Both the position numbers and the translations under genes were made by a program. A stretch of DNA of 40,285 bases from Nostoc sp. FACHB-152. Its GTDB lineage: Bacteria; Cyanobacteriota; Cyanobacteriia; Cyanobacteriales; Nostocaceae. The stretch is taken from contig NZ_JACJRV010000064.1 in NCBI RefSeq assembly GCF_014697475.1, positions 1-40,285 on the forward strand, in the 5' to 3' direction. Positions within the stretch are counted from its first letter, which is position 1, and every line of letters starts with the position of its first letter. The notes beneath the pieces were generated by a model that was not told the origin of the DNA, did no database searches, and saw only the letters and a list, made by a program, of their open reading frames with translations. Below, piece after piece: positions 17,326-25,325 of this stretch.

Positions 17326-18976
17326 TTCTATAGATGTAACATCTCAAAACGAGTCGGAGAATAACTGGCGACAATACTTCAGCTTCAGCACCGACCATAA
17401 AGTCATCGGCGTTCAGTATATGGTGACGACCTTCATCTTCTTCTTGATTGGCGGGCTGTTAGCAATGCTAATTCGCGCTGAACTGATTACGCCAGCATCA
17501 AACGTAGTAGATCGCCCCCTATACAATGGCTTGTTCACCTTGCACGGGACAATCATGATTTTCTTATGGATTATCCCCTTCAATGCAGGTATCTCTAACT
17601 ACTTAGTACCACTGATGATTGGCGCGCGGGATATGGCATTTCCGCTACTCAATGCCATCTCTTTTTGGATTATTCCACCAAGCGGGATTTTATTAATATC
17701 TAGCTTCTTGCTGCCCAGTGGAACAGCGCAGGCGGGCTGGTGGTCTTATCCCCCAATTAGTTTGCAAATTCCTCCTGGTCAGCCGATTAACGGTGAATTT
17801 ATTTGGATTGTCAGTATAGTCCTAATTGGCATCTCTTCAATTATGGGGGCTGTCAACTTTGTCACCACCATTTTTTGGATGCGCGCCCCAGGAATGACAT
17901 TTTTCCGAATGCCTGTGTTTGTTTGGTCAGCACTCAGCGCCCAGTTGTTGCAGCTGGTTAACTTGCCTGCGCTCACAGGTGCATTGATATTACTATTATT
18001 TGACCTCAGTTTCGGGACGCAATTTTTTAAACCCTCAGAAAATGGCGACCCCATTATCTATCAGCATTTATTTTGGTTTTATTCCCACCCCGCAGTTTAC
18101 ATCATGGCACTACCAGCCTTTGGTATTTTTGCCGAGGTATTGCCAGCCTTTTCCCGTAACCCTCTGTTTGGCTATCGCTCATTAGCTGTTGCCTCTTTAG
18201 GTATCGCTTTCGTCAGCATCTTTGTTTGGGTGCATCATATGTTTACCAGTGCTACCCCTGGCTGGATGCGGATGTTATTTATGGTGACATCGATGTTGGT
18301 TGCCGTACCTACTGGTGTCAAAGCATTTGGCTGGACAGCGACAATTTGGAAAAGTAAGCTGCACCTAGAGACACCCATGCTATTCGCTATGGGAGCTGCG
18401 GCCATGTTTCTGCTTGGTGGTGTGACTGGTGTGATGCTGGCAGCAGTACCGTTTGATATTCACGTCCACAATACATACTTTATAGTGGGACACTTCCACT
18501 ACATTGTTTTTAATACCATCACGATGGCAATTTTCGCTGCCATTTACTTTTGGTTTCCGAAGATTACTGGCCGGATGTATGGCGAAGGTTGGGGTAAGGT
18601 GCATTTCTGGTTAACTTTCATTGGTGCTAACCTGACTTTCTTTCCTATGCTGCCACTAGGTTTACAGGGAATGGTACGCCGCATTTCTTCCTATGACCCA
18701 CGCTATCAGGGTTGGAATGTCATCGCTAGTTTAGGGGGATTTTTATTAGGCGTATCTATACTGCCCTTTATTGCCAATATGGTGGTTTCTTGCCTGTACG
18801 GAAATAGAGCAAGTAATAATCCTTGGCTCGCTACAGGGTTGGAATGGACGACTACCTCACCGCCACCGCGAGATAACTTTGCAGAAATTCCAGTTGTCAA
18901 AAGACCACCCTACGACTATGGCAATCCTAAATACTCAGTCATAGAACCTCCTGACTATCATCAGCAAGAAAGCTAA
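17315..18976 (+). CDS. coxA: Terminal oxidase subunit I, A2-type heme-copper oxidase
   Basis: This 553-residue catalytic subunit has the usual 12-helix pattern. Heme and copper ligands are present: LHGTIMIF (His77), HPAVY near residue 258 (copper-binding His with the cross-linked Tyr), the His pair in WVHHMF near 306, and the closing HNTYFIVGHFHYI near 384-396. The proton-channel motif GHPEVY of A1 enzymes is replaced by YSHPAVY, so the D-channel glutamate is missing and the tyrosine-serine version defining A2 oxidases is present. Together with the CuA-less subunit II this points to an ARTO-type quinol oxidase in the cytoplasmic or thylakoid membrane. In Anabaena the related cox3 operon is heterocyst-specific, where it helps remove oxygen around nitrogenase; that expression is inferred here. 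Confidence 0.95.
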   Translation: MTHDSIDVTSQNESENNWRQYFSFSTDHKVIGVQYMVTTFIFFLIGGLLAMLIRAELITPASNVVDRPLYNGLFTLHGTIMIFLWIIPFNAGISNYLVPLMIGARDMAFPLLNAISFWIIPPSGILLISSFLLPSGTAQAGWWSYPPISLQIPPGQPINGEFIWIVSIVLIGISSIMGAVNFVTTIFWMRAPGMTFFRMPVFVWSALSAQLLQLVNLPALTGALILLLFDLSFGTQFFKPSENGDPIIYQHLFWFYSHPAVYIMALPAFGIFAEVLPAFSRNPLFGYRSLAVASLGIAFVSIFVWVHHMFTSATPGWMRMLFMVTSMLVAVPTGVKAFGWTATIWKSKLHLETPMLFAMGAAAMFLLGGVTGVMLAAVPFDIHVHNTYFIVGHFHYIVFNTITMAIFAAIYFWFPKITGRMYGEGWGKVHFWLTFIGANLTFFPMLPLGLQGMVRRISSYDPRYQGWNVIASLGGFLLGVSILPFIANMVVSCLYGNRASNNPWLATGLEWTTTSPPPRDNFAEIPVVKRPPYDYGNPKYSVIEPPDYHQQES

Positions 18977-18982
18977 GAATTA

Positions 18983-19678
18983 ATGACAAATAATCAAAAC
19001 TATCAATCTATGAATCGTGGCGTAATTCATGTAGATGAAAGTCCTATCCCTTTAGAACGGTGGCGGCAATACCTCCCACGTTGGCTAAAGCGTTTCTTAC
19101 CATTTCGTGGTGGGCGTTCTCATGACCATCATGGCAAAGCAATTTTCGGGTTTACCGTGTTCCTGTTGTCGGAAAGCATTGTCTTTTTAAGTTTTATTTT
19201 TACATACATTGGGCTGCGGTTAACGCAATCAGGAAATTGGCTACCATCTGGGGTTTCCGGGCCAAAACTATCTCCTTTTGTAATTATTAGCACGGTGATA
19301 TTACTCTCTAGTAGCTTTGTCATTCAACCAGCAGAAAATTTCCTTAAGCAGCATCAGCTTAATAAATTTCGGTGGCTATGGCTGCTGACAATTTGTATGG
19401 GAACCTATTTCTTAATCAGTCAAGGAATTGAGTGGCGTAACCTTGATTTTGGCTTAAGCACAGGATTAGTTGGTTCAACATTTTATGTATTAACAGGTTT
19501 TCATGGTCTGCACGTTCTCACTGGTGTAATTTTACAAATAATTATGCTTGTTCGTTCTTTCCGGCAAGACAACTACGATAAAGGTCACTTCGGTGTAAGT
19601 GCTACCACTTTGTTTTGGCATTTTGTTGATACAATTTGGGTCTTTTTATTCTCTCTTCTCTATCTTTGGAAAGCATAG
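18983..19678 (+). CDS. coxC: Terminal oxidase subunit III
   Basis: The 231-residue protein has five membrane helices and lacks the first two of mitochondrial subunit III, as is normal in bacteria. Conserved markers are FLLSESIVFLSFI in the first helix, FHGLHVLTG near residue 174 and the terminal HFVDTIWVFLFSLLYLW. Subunit III does not carry redox centres; it stabilises subunit I and aids proton uptake and oxygen entry. An unusually long N-terminus of about 50 residues is basic and histidine-containing (GRSHDHHGKA). The gene starts six bases after the subunit I stop, within the same operon. A weak ribosome site (AGAATTA) precedes the ATG. Confidence 0.92.
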   Translation: MTNNQNYQSMNRGVIHVDESPIPLERWRQYLPRWLKRFLPFRGGRSHDHHGKAIFGFTVFLLSESIVFLSFIFTYIGLRLTQSGNWLPSGVSGPKLSPFVIISTVILLSSSFVIQPAENFLKQHQLNKFRWLWLLTICMGTYFLISQGIEWRNLDFGLSTGLVGSTFYVLTGFHGLHVLTGVILQIIMLVRSFRQDNYDKGHFGVSATTLFWHFVDTIWVFLFSLLYLWKA

Positions 19679-19715
19679 AAATATTCAGTTTGCAAGTATT
19701 TTTAGGAGTAATTTT

Positions 19716-19955
19716 ATGAAATTTCTAGCACAAGAATTACCGTCTCCAAGAGCAATTGAAGAAACTCCCGTTACTGGAAAAAATCAAGACCCACTAATTG
19801 CCCATAGTTTACAAAAAGAGCAGTATATTGGCATTTTTGGGTTAGCGATCGCCTTAATTGCGGCTGTAGGATTTTTTAGCCGGAGATTTGAATACGCTCT
19901 AATATTTGCTATTGCTCTGAGTGCTATTCTGATTGCTTTTTTCTTATTTGTATAG
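19716..19955 (+). CDS. 79-residue two-helix protein in the oxidase cluster
   Basis: The family is not recognised. A strong AGGAG site seven bases before ATG 19716 supports this start, which lies 37 bases beyond subunit III. The first 38 residues are polar (MKFLAQELPSPRAIEETP and on). Two hydrophobic helices follow at about 36-54 and 59-79, separated by SRRFEY, and the protein ends inside the second helix (AFFLFV). Size, topology and position directly behind subunit III resemble small accessory subunits (subunit IV-like) of bacterial heme-copper oxidases. A role as an added subunit or assembly helper is inferred from context; no homology supports it. It is read in a different frame from the overlapping end of subunit III. 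Confidence 0.7.
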   Translation: MKFLAQELPSPRAIEETPVTGKNQDPLIAHSLQKEQYIGIFGLAIALIAAVGFFSRRFEYALIFAIALSAILIAFFLFV

Positions 19956-20024
19956 CTAATTGGTCAAAAGTCAAAAGTCATTAGTTATTCTCCCTCATAT
20001 GCCCCTACACCCTACTCCCTGATT

Positions 20025-21392
20025 ATGAACAGCCCAGTTTATCAAACTGTAATTGTCGGTGGTGGTTTTACCGGATTATTTACCGCCTTACATTTAGCTC
20101 ATGAACATTATCCTCGCTCTGTAATTTTGATTGATAAAAACGAGCGATTTTGCTTTAAACCATTGCTTTATGAATATTTTGATGGCGAGATGGATAGTGT
20201 GCAAGTAGTACCGCGTTATTCGGAATTACTCAAAGGTAGCGGTGTCATCTTTGTGCAAGATGCTGTACAGTCTATAGACTTGCATCAACAGGAAGTTAAA
20301 TTAGCTTCGGGTAACTCTTACAATTACAGCAACTTAGTATTAGCTTTAGGTAGCGTTACTGGCTATCATCACGTTGAAGGTGCAAATGTGAATGCCTTTC
20401 CTTTTTGGACACAAGCAGATGCGATCGCACTTGACAAGCATTTACGTGACTGCTTACAAAAAGCCATCCAAACCCAAGATATAGAACAACGCCGTAAACT
20501 ATTAACAGTAGTTGTCGTGGGCGGCGGTGCTTCTGGTGTGGAAATGGCAGCAACTTTAGCTGATCTCCTCCCCCATTGGTACAGTGCTTTAGGGGGTAAT
20601 TCTAGTGAAATCCGAGTGATTATCCTCAATCATGGTCAAGAAATTCTCAATGGTGATATTAACGATCCGTTGCGTCCAATTGCTGAAAAAGAATTACAAC
20701 AACGCAGCATAGCAATAGAAATTCTTACAGGAGCAGAAGCCACGGCTGTTCATCCGAATGCAATTGAGTATAAAAGCAATGATGAAATTAAGACACTGCC
20801 AACATCCACCACAATCTGGACTGCTGGTACTTCTATCCATCCTCTCATTCAAGAGTTACCAATACCCAAAGAACACCGAGATCATCACAACCGTCCTCTA
20901 GTTACTCCCACAATGCAATTGCTTGATTTTCCCGAAGTCTTTGCAGGTGGTGATTGTGCAGCAGTTCAAGATAGTTCACTACCACCCACAGCCCAAGTAG
21001 CTTATCAACAAGGAGCAAATATAGCTCGAAATTTGAAAGCTCTTGCTCTCGGAGAAGACCTCAAACCAGTTAAGGTTAATATCCGGGGAACTCTATTAAA
21101 GTTGGGATTAAATGATGCTGCTGCTAACTTATTCAATATTTTTGAAGTCGCAGGCGAACCAGCACATTTAATTCGTCAAGGCACTTATTTAACACTATTA
21201 CCAACCCCAATTCATGACTTTAAAGCCACTACAGAATGGCTAGATGAAGAGATATTTCATCACCATCTCGATCCTCAAGATGTAGGTAAAAAAGTGGTAC
21301 AGGCTGTGGAAGTAGTTGGTGCTGGAGTCTTAGGTGTTTTAGCAGCGAGAAAACTATTAAAAATGTTAGGTGATGATGATAAAAAAGACTAG
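20025..21392 (+). CDS. ndh: Type-2 NADH dehydrogenase (NDH-2-like flavoprotein)
   Basis: This is a 455-residue pyridine-nucleotide disulfide-type flavoprotein. The N-terminal FAD-binding Rossmann motif VIVGGGFTGLFTALHLA lies at about residues 9-25. The second, NAD(P)H-binding motif VVVGGGASGVEMAATLADLL lies near 163-182, and the FAD closing motif EVFAGGDCAAV near 304. Length and domain order fit NDH-2, a membrane-surface enzyme that passes electrons from NADH to quinone without pumping protons. The C-terminal 70 residues are amphipathic and would attach it to the membrane. It lies 69 bases after the small oxidase-cluster gene, with a repeat-like spacer between. With the CuA-less oxidase it completes an NADH-to-plastoquinone-to-oxygen route. 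Use of NADPH, or a sulfide:quinone-like role, is less likely. Confidence 0.85.
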   Translation: MNSPVYQTVIVGGGFTGLFTALHLAHEHYPRSVILIDKNERFCFKPLLYEYFDGEMDSVQVVPRYSELLKGSGVIFVQDAVQSIDLHQQEVKLASGNSYNYSNLVLALGSVTGYHHVEGANVNAFPFWTQADAIALDKHLRDCLQKAIQTQDIEQRRKLLTVVVVGGGASGVEMAATLADLLPHWYSALGGNSSEIRVIILNHGQEILNGDINDPLRPIAEKELQQRSIAIEILTGAEATAVHPNAIEYKSNDEIKTLPTSTTIWTAGTSIHPLIQELPIPKEHRDHHNRPLVTPTMQLLDFPEVFAGGDCAAVQDSSLPPTAQVAYQQGANIARNLKALALGEDLKPVKVNIRGTLLKLGLNDAAANLFNIFEVAGEPAHLIRQGTYLTLLPTPIHDFKATTEWLDEEIFHHHLDPQDVGKKVVQAVEVVGAGVLGVLAARKLLKMLGDDDKKD

Positions 21393-21541
21393 GAAAAATT
21401 TAAGACAGCATTTTATTAATTTGTAGTGCAATAAATCTAGCAAAACTCCGCGTCACTTAGCGTTTACTCTGCGTACCTCTGCGTTATGGACACGCAATCT
21501 GGATCGATAAACTATGCAGACATCACCATTTCTATCTTAGG

Positions 21542-21766
21542 AGGAATTTTGCTGTTGAACATCAAAAGCGAATATTTGATCGCTTCTACCGAGTCGATGG
21601 CGATGCCTAAGGCGGGCTGCGCCTACGCTCTCGTACCTCTGGTGGTTCCGGACTGGGATTAGCCATAGCAAGAGCGATCGCCCAAGCACACAAAGGCAGC
21701 ATTCACGTTCAAAGTCAGCCAGGGCTTGGCAGTACATTTACAGTTCGACTTCCAGGAGCATCCTAA
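21542..21766 (+). pseudogene. C-terminal remnant of a sensor histidine kinase
   Basis: The plus strand reads AVEHQKRIFDRFYRVDGD, then a stop codon, then [17 protein letters not shown] and a normal kinase tail ending VRLPGAS at 21766. These are the F and G2 boxes of a histidine-kinase ATPase domain. The stop lies inside a 21-base in-frame insertion (21605-21625); removing it would restore a typical D-R-S-R-T-S-G-G junction. Two extra T bases near 21548 also shift the frame upstream. Everything N-terminal to this (the dimerisation domain and H-box) is missing, so it is a dead 3' fragment. It lies about 150 bases behind the NADH dehydrogenase on the same strand. Confidence 0.75.
21605..21625 (+). 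repeat. 21-base GC-rich repeat inserted in a kinase remnant
   Basis: The insertion GCCTAAGGCGGGCTGCGCCT (plus a final A) is a short palindromic dispersed repeat of the Nostoc type. It introduces an in-frame TAA while preserving the reading frame on both sides. Confidence 0.65.
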
Positions 21767-22238
21767 ATGTGCAGAAGTGAATGGCACGCTTGTTAACGGT
21801 AAACCCAGTATTTATCAGGCTTCTGGGTGTAGGTAATAAATTGGATACAGCCAAAGACATTTAACTCTGTTACCTGTTACCTGTTCACTGCTGTAACATT
21901 TCATTTAATCAAAAACAACCGTCTGTACTACGTAAGTATTTACGGTAAATTAGTCAAAAATTTGTCTTTGTATTAATTTTTGATTTAAATTAGAGTGAGT
22001 TCTAGACTTTTGCTCAACCCTTATTTTAAGCTTGTAGTACAAAATAAATACCTTACTCAACTACACTGATTTCACTTGTATCAATACGTTGGCATCAACT
22101 TATATGATTCAGAAAAAAAAGTTGAAATGTATTGATACTAGACTTATTAGGGTGAAAAACATTTAAATAAATCAATTAGGTGCAAGCTACCAGATTTTTA
22201 ACATTTATGGCGAAAAACCGCCGCTTACAGGAGAAACC
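21767..22238. promoter_or_regulatory. Spacer with a long imperfect hairpin before the PEP-CTERM gene
   Basis: No gene is visible. GTATCAATAC at 22078-22087 pairs with GTATTGATAC at 22129-22138, and an inner CATCAACTT pairs with AAGTTGAAATG, giving an imperfect stem about 60 bases long. Nearer the gene, GGCGAAAAACCGCC (about 22209-22222) forms a second small hairpin just before the AGGAG ribosome site. An operator or leader function is possible but unproven. Confidence 0.45.
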
Positions 22239-23072
22239 ATGTTATTTTTCAACCAGCTTAGAGGTAATAAAAAATTATTTTTGGCTTTAGGATTAGTTGC
22301 CTTAGGGTTAGTCATCGCTCCCAACCCAGCAAAAGCTGTATCAATCGTCCCTTTGACATCTCAAGATGCTGATTCAGATTTCGACGATTTAGATTTTAAC
22401 TTGTTGCTAGATAAAGGAGATTTTAAAGAGTTATTTGTGGCAGAGGGTCGAATTGGTAATAATAACGGACAGCTAAACTATGGTGAGCGGGAATTAGGAA
22501 TTAATAGAGATGTGAGGGCAACTGTTGGTGCTGGTCTTCCTGTAGCTAAAGGAGATTTGCCGTGGGGTAATGGTAAAGTCTGGGATTTTAGTTTGGAATA
22601 TACAGGTAGCAAGGTAACTTACAAAGTTTTTGACATTGCCCAAGCTGTAGAACTAACCACACAAGAATTTAGTGGGCCTGTCACTGATATCTTTTTACGT
22701 ACCTTTGCTAGACAAGACAATATTGTTAGCACTACTGACCCTAGCAAAAATAACACTAACAATAAGGTGACATTGAGTGACCTTGTGTTTAATGGAACAG
22801 CACTGGGCAGTTTGTCATCTTCGGGTACAGCTATTAGCAAAGATACAGATTATCTCCATCTCGGCAAGATATCTTCTGGCTTCAAGCTAACTGGTAAAAC
22901 TGCTTTTAGCTGGGTAGGGAAAGCACCTACAAACTCTAATCTGGCTTTCCAAATTAAAGTGGGTACTTCTAAATCAGTGCCAGAGCCTAGTACACTTGGT
23001 GCTATTTTTGTTGCTACCATGACAGGTGCAGCAGCATTGAAACGAAAAAAACTGGCTAGTCAACAGATTTAA
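22239..23072 (+). CDS. Exported PEP-CTERM anchored protein
   Basis: The 277-residue protein has an N-terminal signal peptide (KKLFLALGLVALGLVIAP, probable cleavage after AKA near residue 33). Its C-terminal sorting tail is typical PEP-CTERM: VPEPSTLGAIF, a hydrophobic stretch, then the basic RKK. In bacteria with the exosortase/cyanoexosortase system such proteins are cleaved and exported to the surface or matrix. The central 200 residues are acidic, low in cysteine and rich in beta-forming residues; they resemble one of the choice-of-anchor beta-sandwich domains, with no enzyme motif. No exosortase gene is in the window. The ATG is preceded by a strong AGGAG, and a good terminator follows. 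The role is probably structural or adhesive. Confidence 0.8.
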   Translation: MLFFNQLRGNKKLFLALGLVALGLVIAPNPAKAVSIVPLTSQDADSDFDDLDFNLLLDKGDFKELFVAEGRIGNNNGQLNYGERELGINRDVRATVGAGLPVAKGDLPWGNGKVWDFSLEYTGSKVTYKVFDIAQAVELTTQEFSGPVTDIFLRTFARQDNIVSTTDPSKNNTNNKVTLSDLVFNGTALGSLSSSGTAISKDTDYLHLGKISSGFKLTGKTAFSWVGKAPTNSNLAFQIKVGTSKSVPEPSTLGAIFVATMTGAAALKRKKLASQQI

Positions 23073-23110
23073 ATTAACAGTTAAGATTTCTAAAAAATCA
23101 CTGCTAAGAC

Positions 23111-23146
23111 AAAAGCGATCGCTTTCATCAATTGCGATCGCTTTTT
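23111..23146 (+). terminator. Intrinsic terminator after the PEP-CTERM gene
   Basis: Arms AAAAGCGATCGC and GCGATCGCTTTT pair perfectly over 12 bases around an 11-base loop, followed by a T-run. The stem is built from two HIP1 octamers. Confidence 0.85.
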
Positions 23147-23222
23147 CTGATGATGATCAGACTCAGCCAGACACGATAGCATATACTGAGCATCGATGTT
23201 TGAACGCTAATGGCTTATTTTT

Positions 23223-24947
23223 GTGCAACCAGTTGACTTAACCACTCTCACATCTGCTTGTAGCGAACTCCGCGCTTACTGGCTGCCATCGCGTTTAGAA
23301 CAAGTTTATCAGCGCGATCGCTACACTATTTCTGTGGCTTTACGTACCTTAAAACAAAGGGGTTGGCTCGAAATTTCTTGGCATCCCCAAGCTGCACGCC
23401 TTTGCATGGGTGATCCGCCGCCACGATTACCAGATACTTTTACCTTTAGCCAGCAATTAGTACACCAATTGGGTGGCTTGGCTTTAGTTGCCATAGAAGC
23501 GATCGCACCTTGGGAACGTGCGATTGATTTACAATTTGCTCGTCGTCCTGGAGAAAATGCCCTCTATCATTTATATGTAGAGATTATGGGCAAATACAGT
23601 AATGCCATTCTCACGGATGCGAATAATTTAATCATTACTGCTGCCCATCAAGTTAGTGAGCAACAATCGAGTGTGCGTCCCATACAAACTGGACAGCCTT
23701 ATGAAATCCCGCCTAAACTTACAGGCCCGGTTCCCAACTTGAGTGAATCTCAAGCACGGTGGCAAGAAAGAGTGAGCTTAGTTCCGGGTGCAATCAAGCG
23801 TCAACTAATCAAAAGTTATAGCGGTTTAAGTGCAGCATTAATAGATTCGATGCTGCTAGCAACTAACATCTTACCAGACACAACAACTGATAATCTTTGT
23901 GCTGAGGATTGGCAAAAACTATTTCAACACTGGCAAGAATGGTTGCAAGCTTTAGATTTAGGTAATTTTCAACCAGCTTGGACAGCAACGGGATATACAG
24001 TTATGGGTTGGGGTGCGATCGCACCAGCTAAAGATACCCAAACATTACTAAACAAGTATTACACTGACCAACTCAATCAACAGGTATTTAGCCAGTTACG
24101 CCATCAATTGAGTCAGAAATTAAATAATATTCTGGCCAAGTTGCGAATTAAGGCACAAACGTTTACAGAACGCTTGCAGCAATCAGACCAAGCTGATGAT
24201 TATCGCCAAAAAGCAGATTTATTGATGGCGCACCTGCAAAACTGGGAACCGGGTATGAAAGAAATTAGCCTACCAGATTTTGAGACAGGTGAACCAGTTG
24301 CGATCGCACTCCAGCCAGATAAAAATGCTGTGCAGAATGCTCAAAACCTTTACAAGCAGCATCAAAAACTCAAACGTGCGCGTTCAGCAGTCGAACCACT
24401 ACTATTAGATGTAAAATCCGAGATTGAGTATTTAGAACAAGTAGAAGCTGCGATCGCTCAAATCGAAAGCTATCAAACAGCCGAAGACTTGCAAGCCCTA
24501 GAAGAAATCCGCGACGAGTTAATCGGGCAAAAGTATTTAGAAGATCCAGAATATCGCAACCGCAGCACCGAAGAATCTGCTAACACCAACTTCCATCGTT
24601 ACCGCACACCTAACGGCTTTGAAATCTTAATCGGTCGCAATAATCGGCAAAACGACCACTTAACTTTTCGGGTAGCAGGAGATTATGACTTATGGTTTCA
24701 TGCTCAAGAAATTCCTGGAAGCCATTTACTCATGCGCTTAGAACCCGGTGCTGTTCCAGAAGCCAGCGACTTGGAATTTGCCGCTAACCTCGCCGCTTAT
24801 TACAGTCGTGCGCGTCAGAGCGACCAAGTACCAGTGGTATACACTCAGCCAAAGTACGTCTACAAACCCAAAGGAGCCAAACCAGGAATTGCCATTTATA
24901 AACAAGAGCGCATCCTTTGGGGAAAACCGCAGTTGGTCAATGGTTAA
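23223..24947 (+). CDS. rqcH: NFACT-family RNA-binding protein (RqcH-like)
   Basis: The 574-residue protein has the full NFACT architecture. The NFACT-N domain starts MQPVDLTTLTSACSELR, helix-hairpin segments lie in the middle, and a coiled coil runs at about residues 275-440. The C-terminal NFACT-R domain carries the signature DLWFHAQEIPGSH near residue 490. Bacterial members (RqcH/FbpA) bind obstructed 50S ribosomal subunits and add C-terminal alanine tails to stalled nascent chains, marking them for degradation. The length matches the family. The start is a GTG at 23223, chosen because family members begin with MQPVD; an overlapping ATG in another frame stops at once. It appears to be a monocistronic housekeeping gene behind a terminator. 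Confidence 0.9.
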   Translation: MQPVDLTTLTSACSELRAYWLPSRLEQVYQRDRYTISVALRTLKQRGWLEISWHPQAARLCMGDPPPRLPDTFTFSQQLVHQLGGLALVAIEAIAPWERAIDLQFARRPGENALYHLYVEIMGKYSNAILTDANNLIITAAHQVSEQQSSVRPIQTGQPYEIPPKLTGPVPNLSESQARWQERVSLVPGAIKRQLIKSYSGLSAALIDSMLLATNILPDTTTDNLCAEDWQKLFQHWQEWLQALDLGNFQPAWTATGYTVMGWGAIAPAKDTQTLLNKYYTDQLNQQVFSQLRHQLSQKLNNILAKLRIKAQTFTERLQQSDQADDYRQKADLLMAHLQNWEPGMKEISLPDFETGEPVAIALQPDKNAVQNAQNLYKQHQKLKRARSAVEPLLLDVKSEIEYLEQVEAAIAQIESYQTAEDLQALEEIRDELIGQKYLEDPEYRNRSTEESANTNFHRYRTPNGFEILIGRNNRQNDHLTFRVAGDYDLWFHAQEIPGSHLLMRLEPGAVPEASDLEFAANLAAYYSRARQSDQVPVVYTQPKYVYKPKGAKPGIAIYKQERILWGKPQLVNG

Positions 24948-24950
24948 TAG

Positions 24951-24978
24951 TCATTTGTCATTGGTCATTGGTCATTAG
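24951..24978 (+). repeat. Heptanucleotide tandem repeat
   Basis: Four consecutive 7-base units of TCATTGG type (TCATTTG, TCATTGG, TCATTGG, TCATTAG) begin four bases after the RqcH-like stop. This is the short tandemly repeated repetitive sequence class known from heterocystous cyanobacteria. A C/T-rich tract follows to about 25050. Confidence 0.85.
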
Positions 24979-25154
24979 TATTGCACCCCTATCTCCCTTG
25001 TCCTCCTTGTCTCCCCTGCCCCCCTGCACCCTTACCTCCCACCTCTACCCTTTGGTAGTTGTGAATTATCCTGAAAGATAGAAGGCAATCTATACAGCTC
25101 ATATCTTTTTTTAGTAAATTTTTAAGAAAAAACTGTGTTGGCTGTTACAATATT

Positions 25155-25270
25155 GTTAAGAAAAGTTTCCCGTCGCAATTTTGGGAACGCGCGATCGGGT
25201 TTTAACTCTATTGAGAAGACAACGCGAAACAACTTATGATAGACCGGCTGTGGGAGGCTGGTCTTTTTAT
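25155..25270 (+). ncRNA. Candidate small RNA ending in a strong terminator
   Basis: In the 378-base spacer a possible -10 hexamer TACAAT lies near 25146. About 90 bases later comes a clear terminator. Between them GTTTCCC and GGGAAC can pair, and there is no open reading frame. The terminator lies nearly 300 bases beyond the RqcH-like stop, so it may end a separate short transcript. A long 3' untranslated region is the alternative. I cannot match it to a known RNA family. Confidence 0.35.
25241..25270 (+). terminator. Intrinsic terminator
   Basis: The arms AGACCGGC and GCTGGTCT (one G-U pair) enclose TGTGGGAG and are followed by TTTTTATTT. It works on the plus strand only. Confidence 0.75.
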
Positions 25271-25295
25271 TTAAGGATTTACATATAAATCGTGT

Positions 25296-25320
25296 AGAGA
25301 CGTAGCATTGCTACGTCTCT
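25296..25320. repeat. Dispersed palindrome AGAGACGTAGCA
   Basis: Twelve-base arms AGAGACGTAGCA and TGCTACGTCTCT are separated by one base. This is a widespread cyanobacterial palindromic repeat. It lies just beyond the porin stop codon and may end that transcript. Confidence 0.75.
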
Positions 25321-25325
25321 GCGTC

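Noticed and set aside
21537-21737. Minus-strand frame opposite the kinase fragment
   Set aside because: The plus strand clearly encodes histidine-kinase motifs there.
24951-24978. Tandem repeats as a possible CRISPR array
   Set aside because: Period is only seven bases with no spacers and no cas gene; it is a heptanucleotide repeat.
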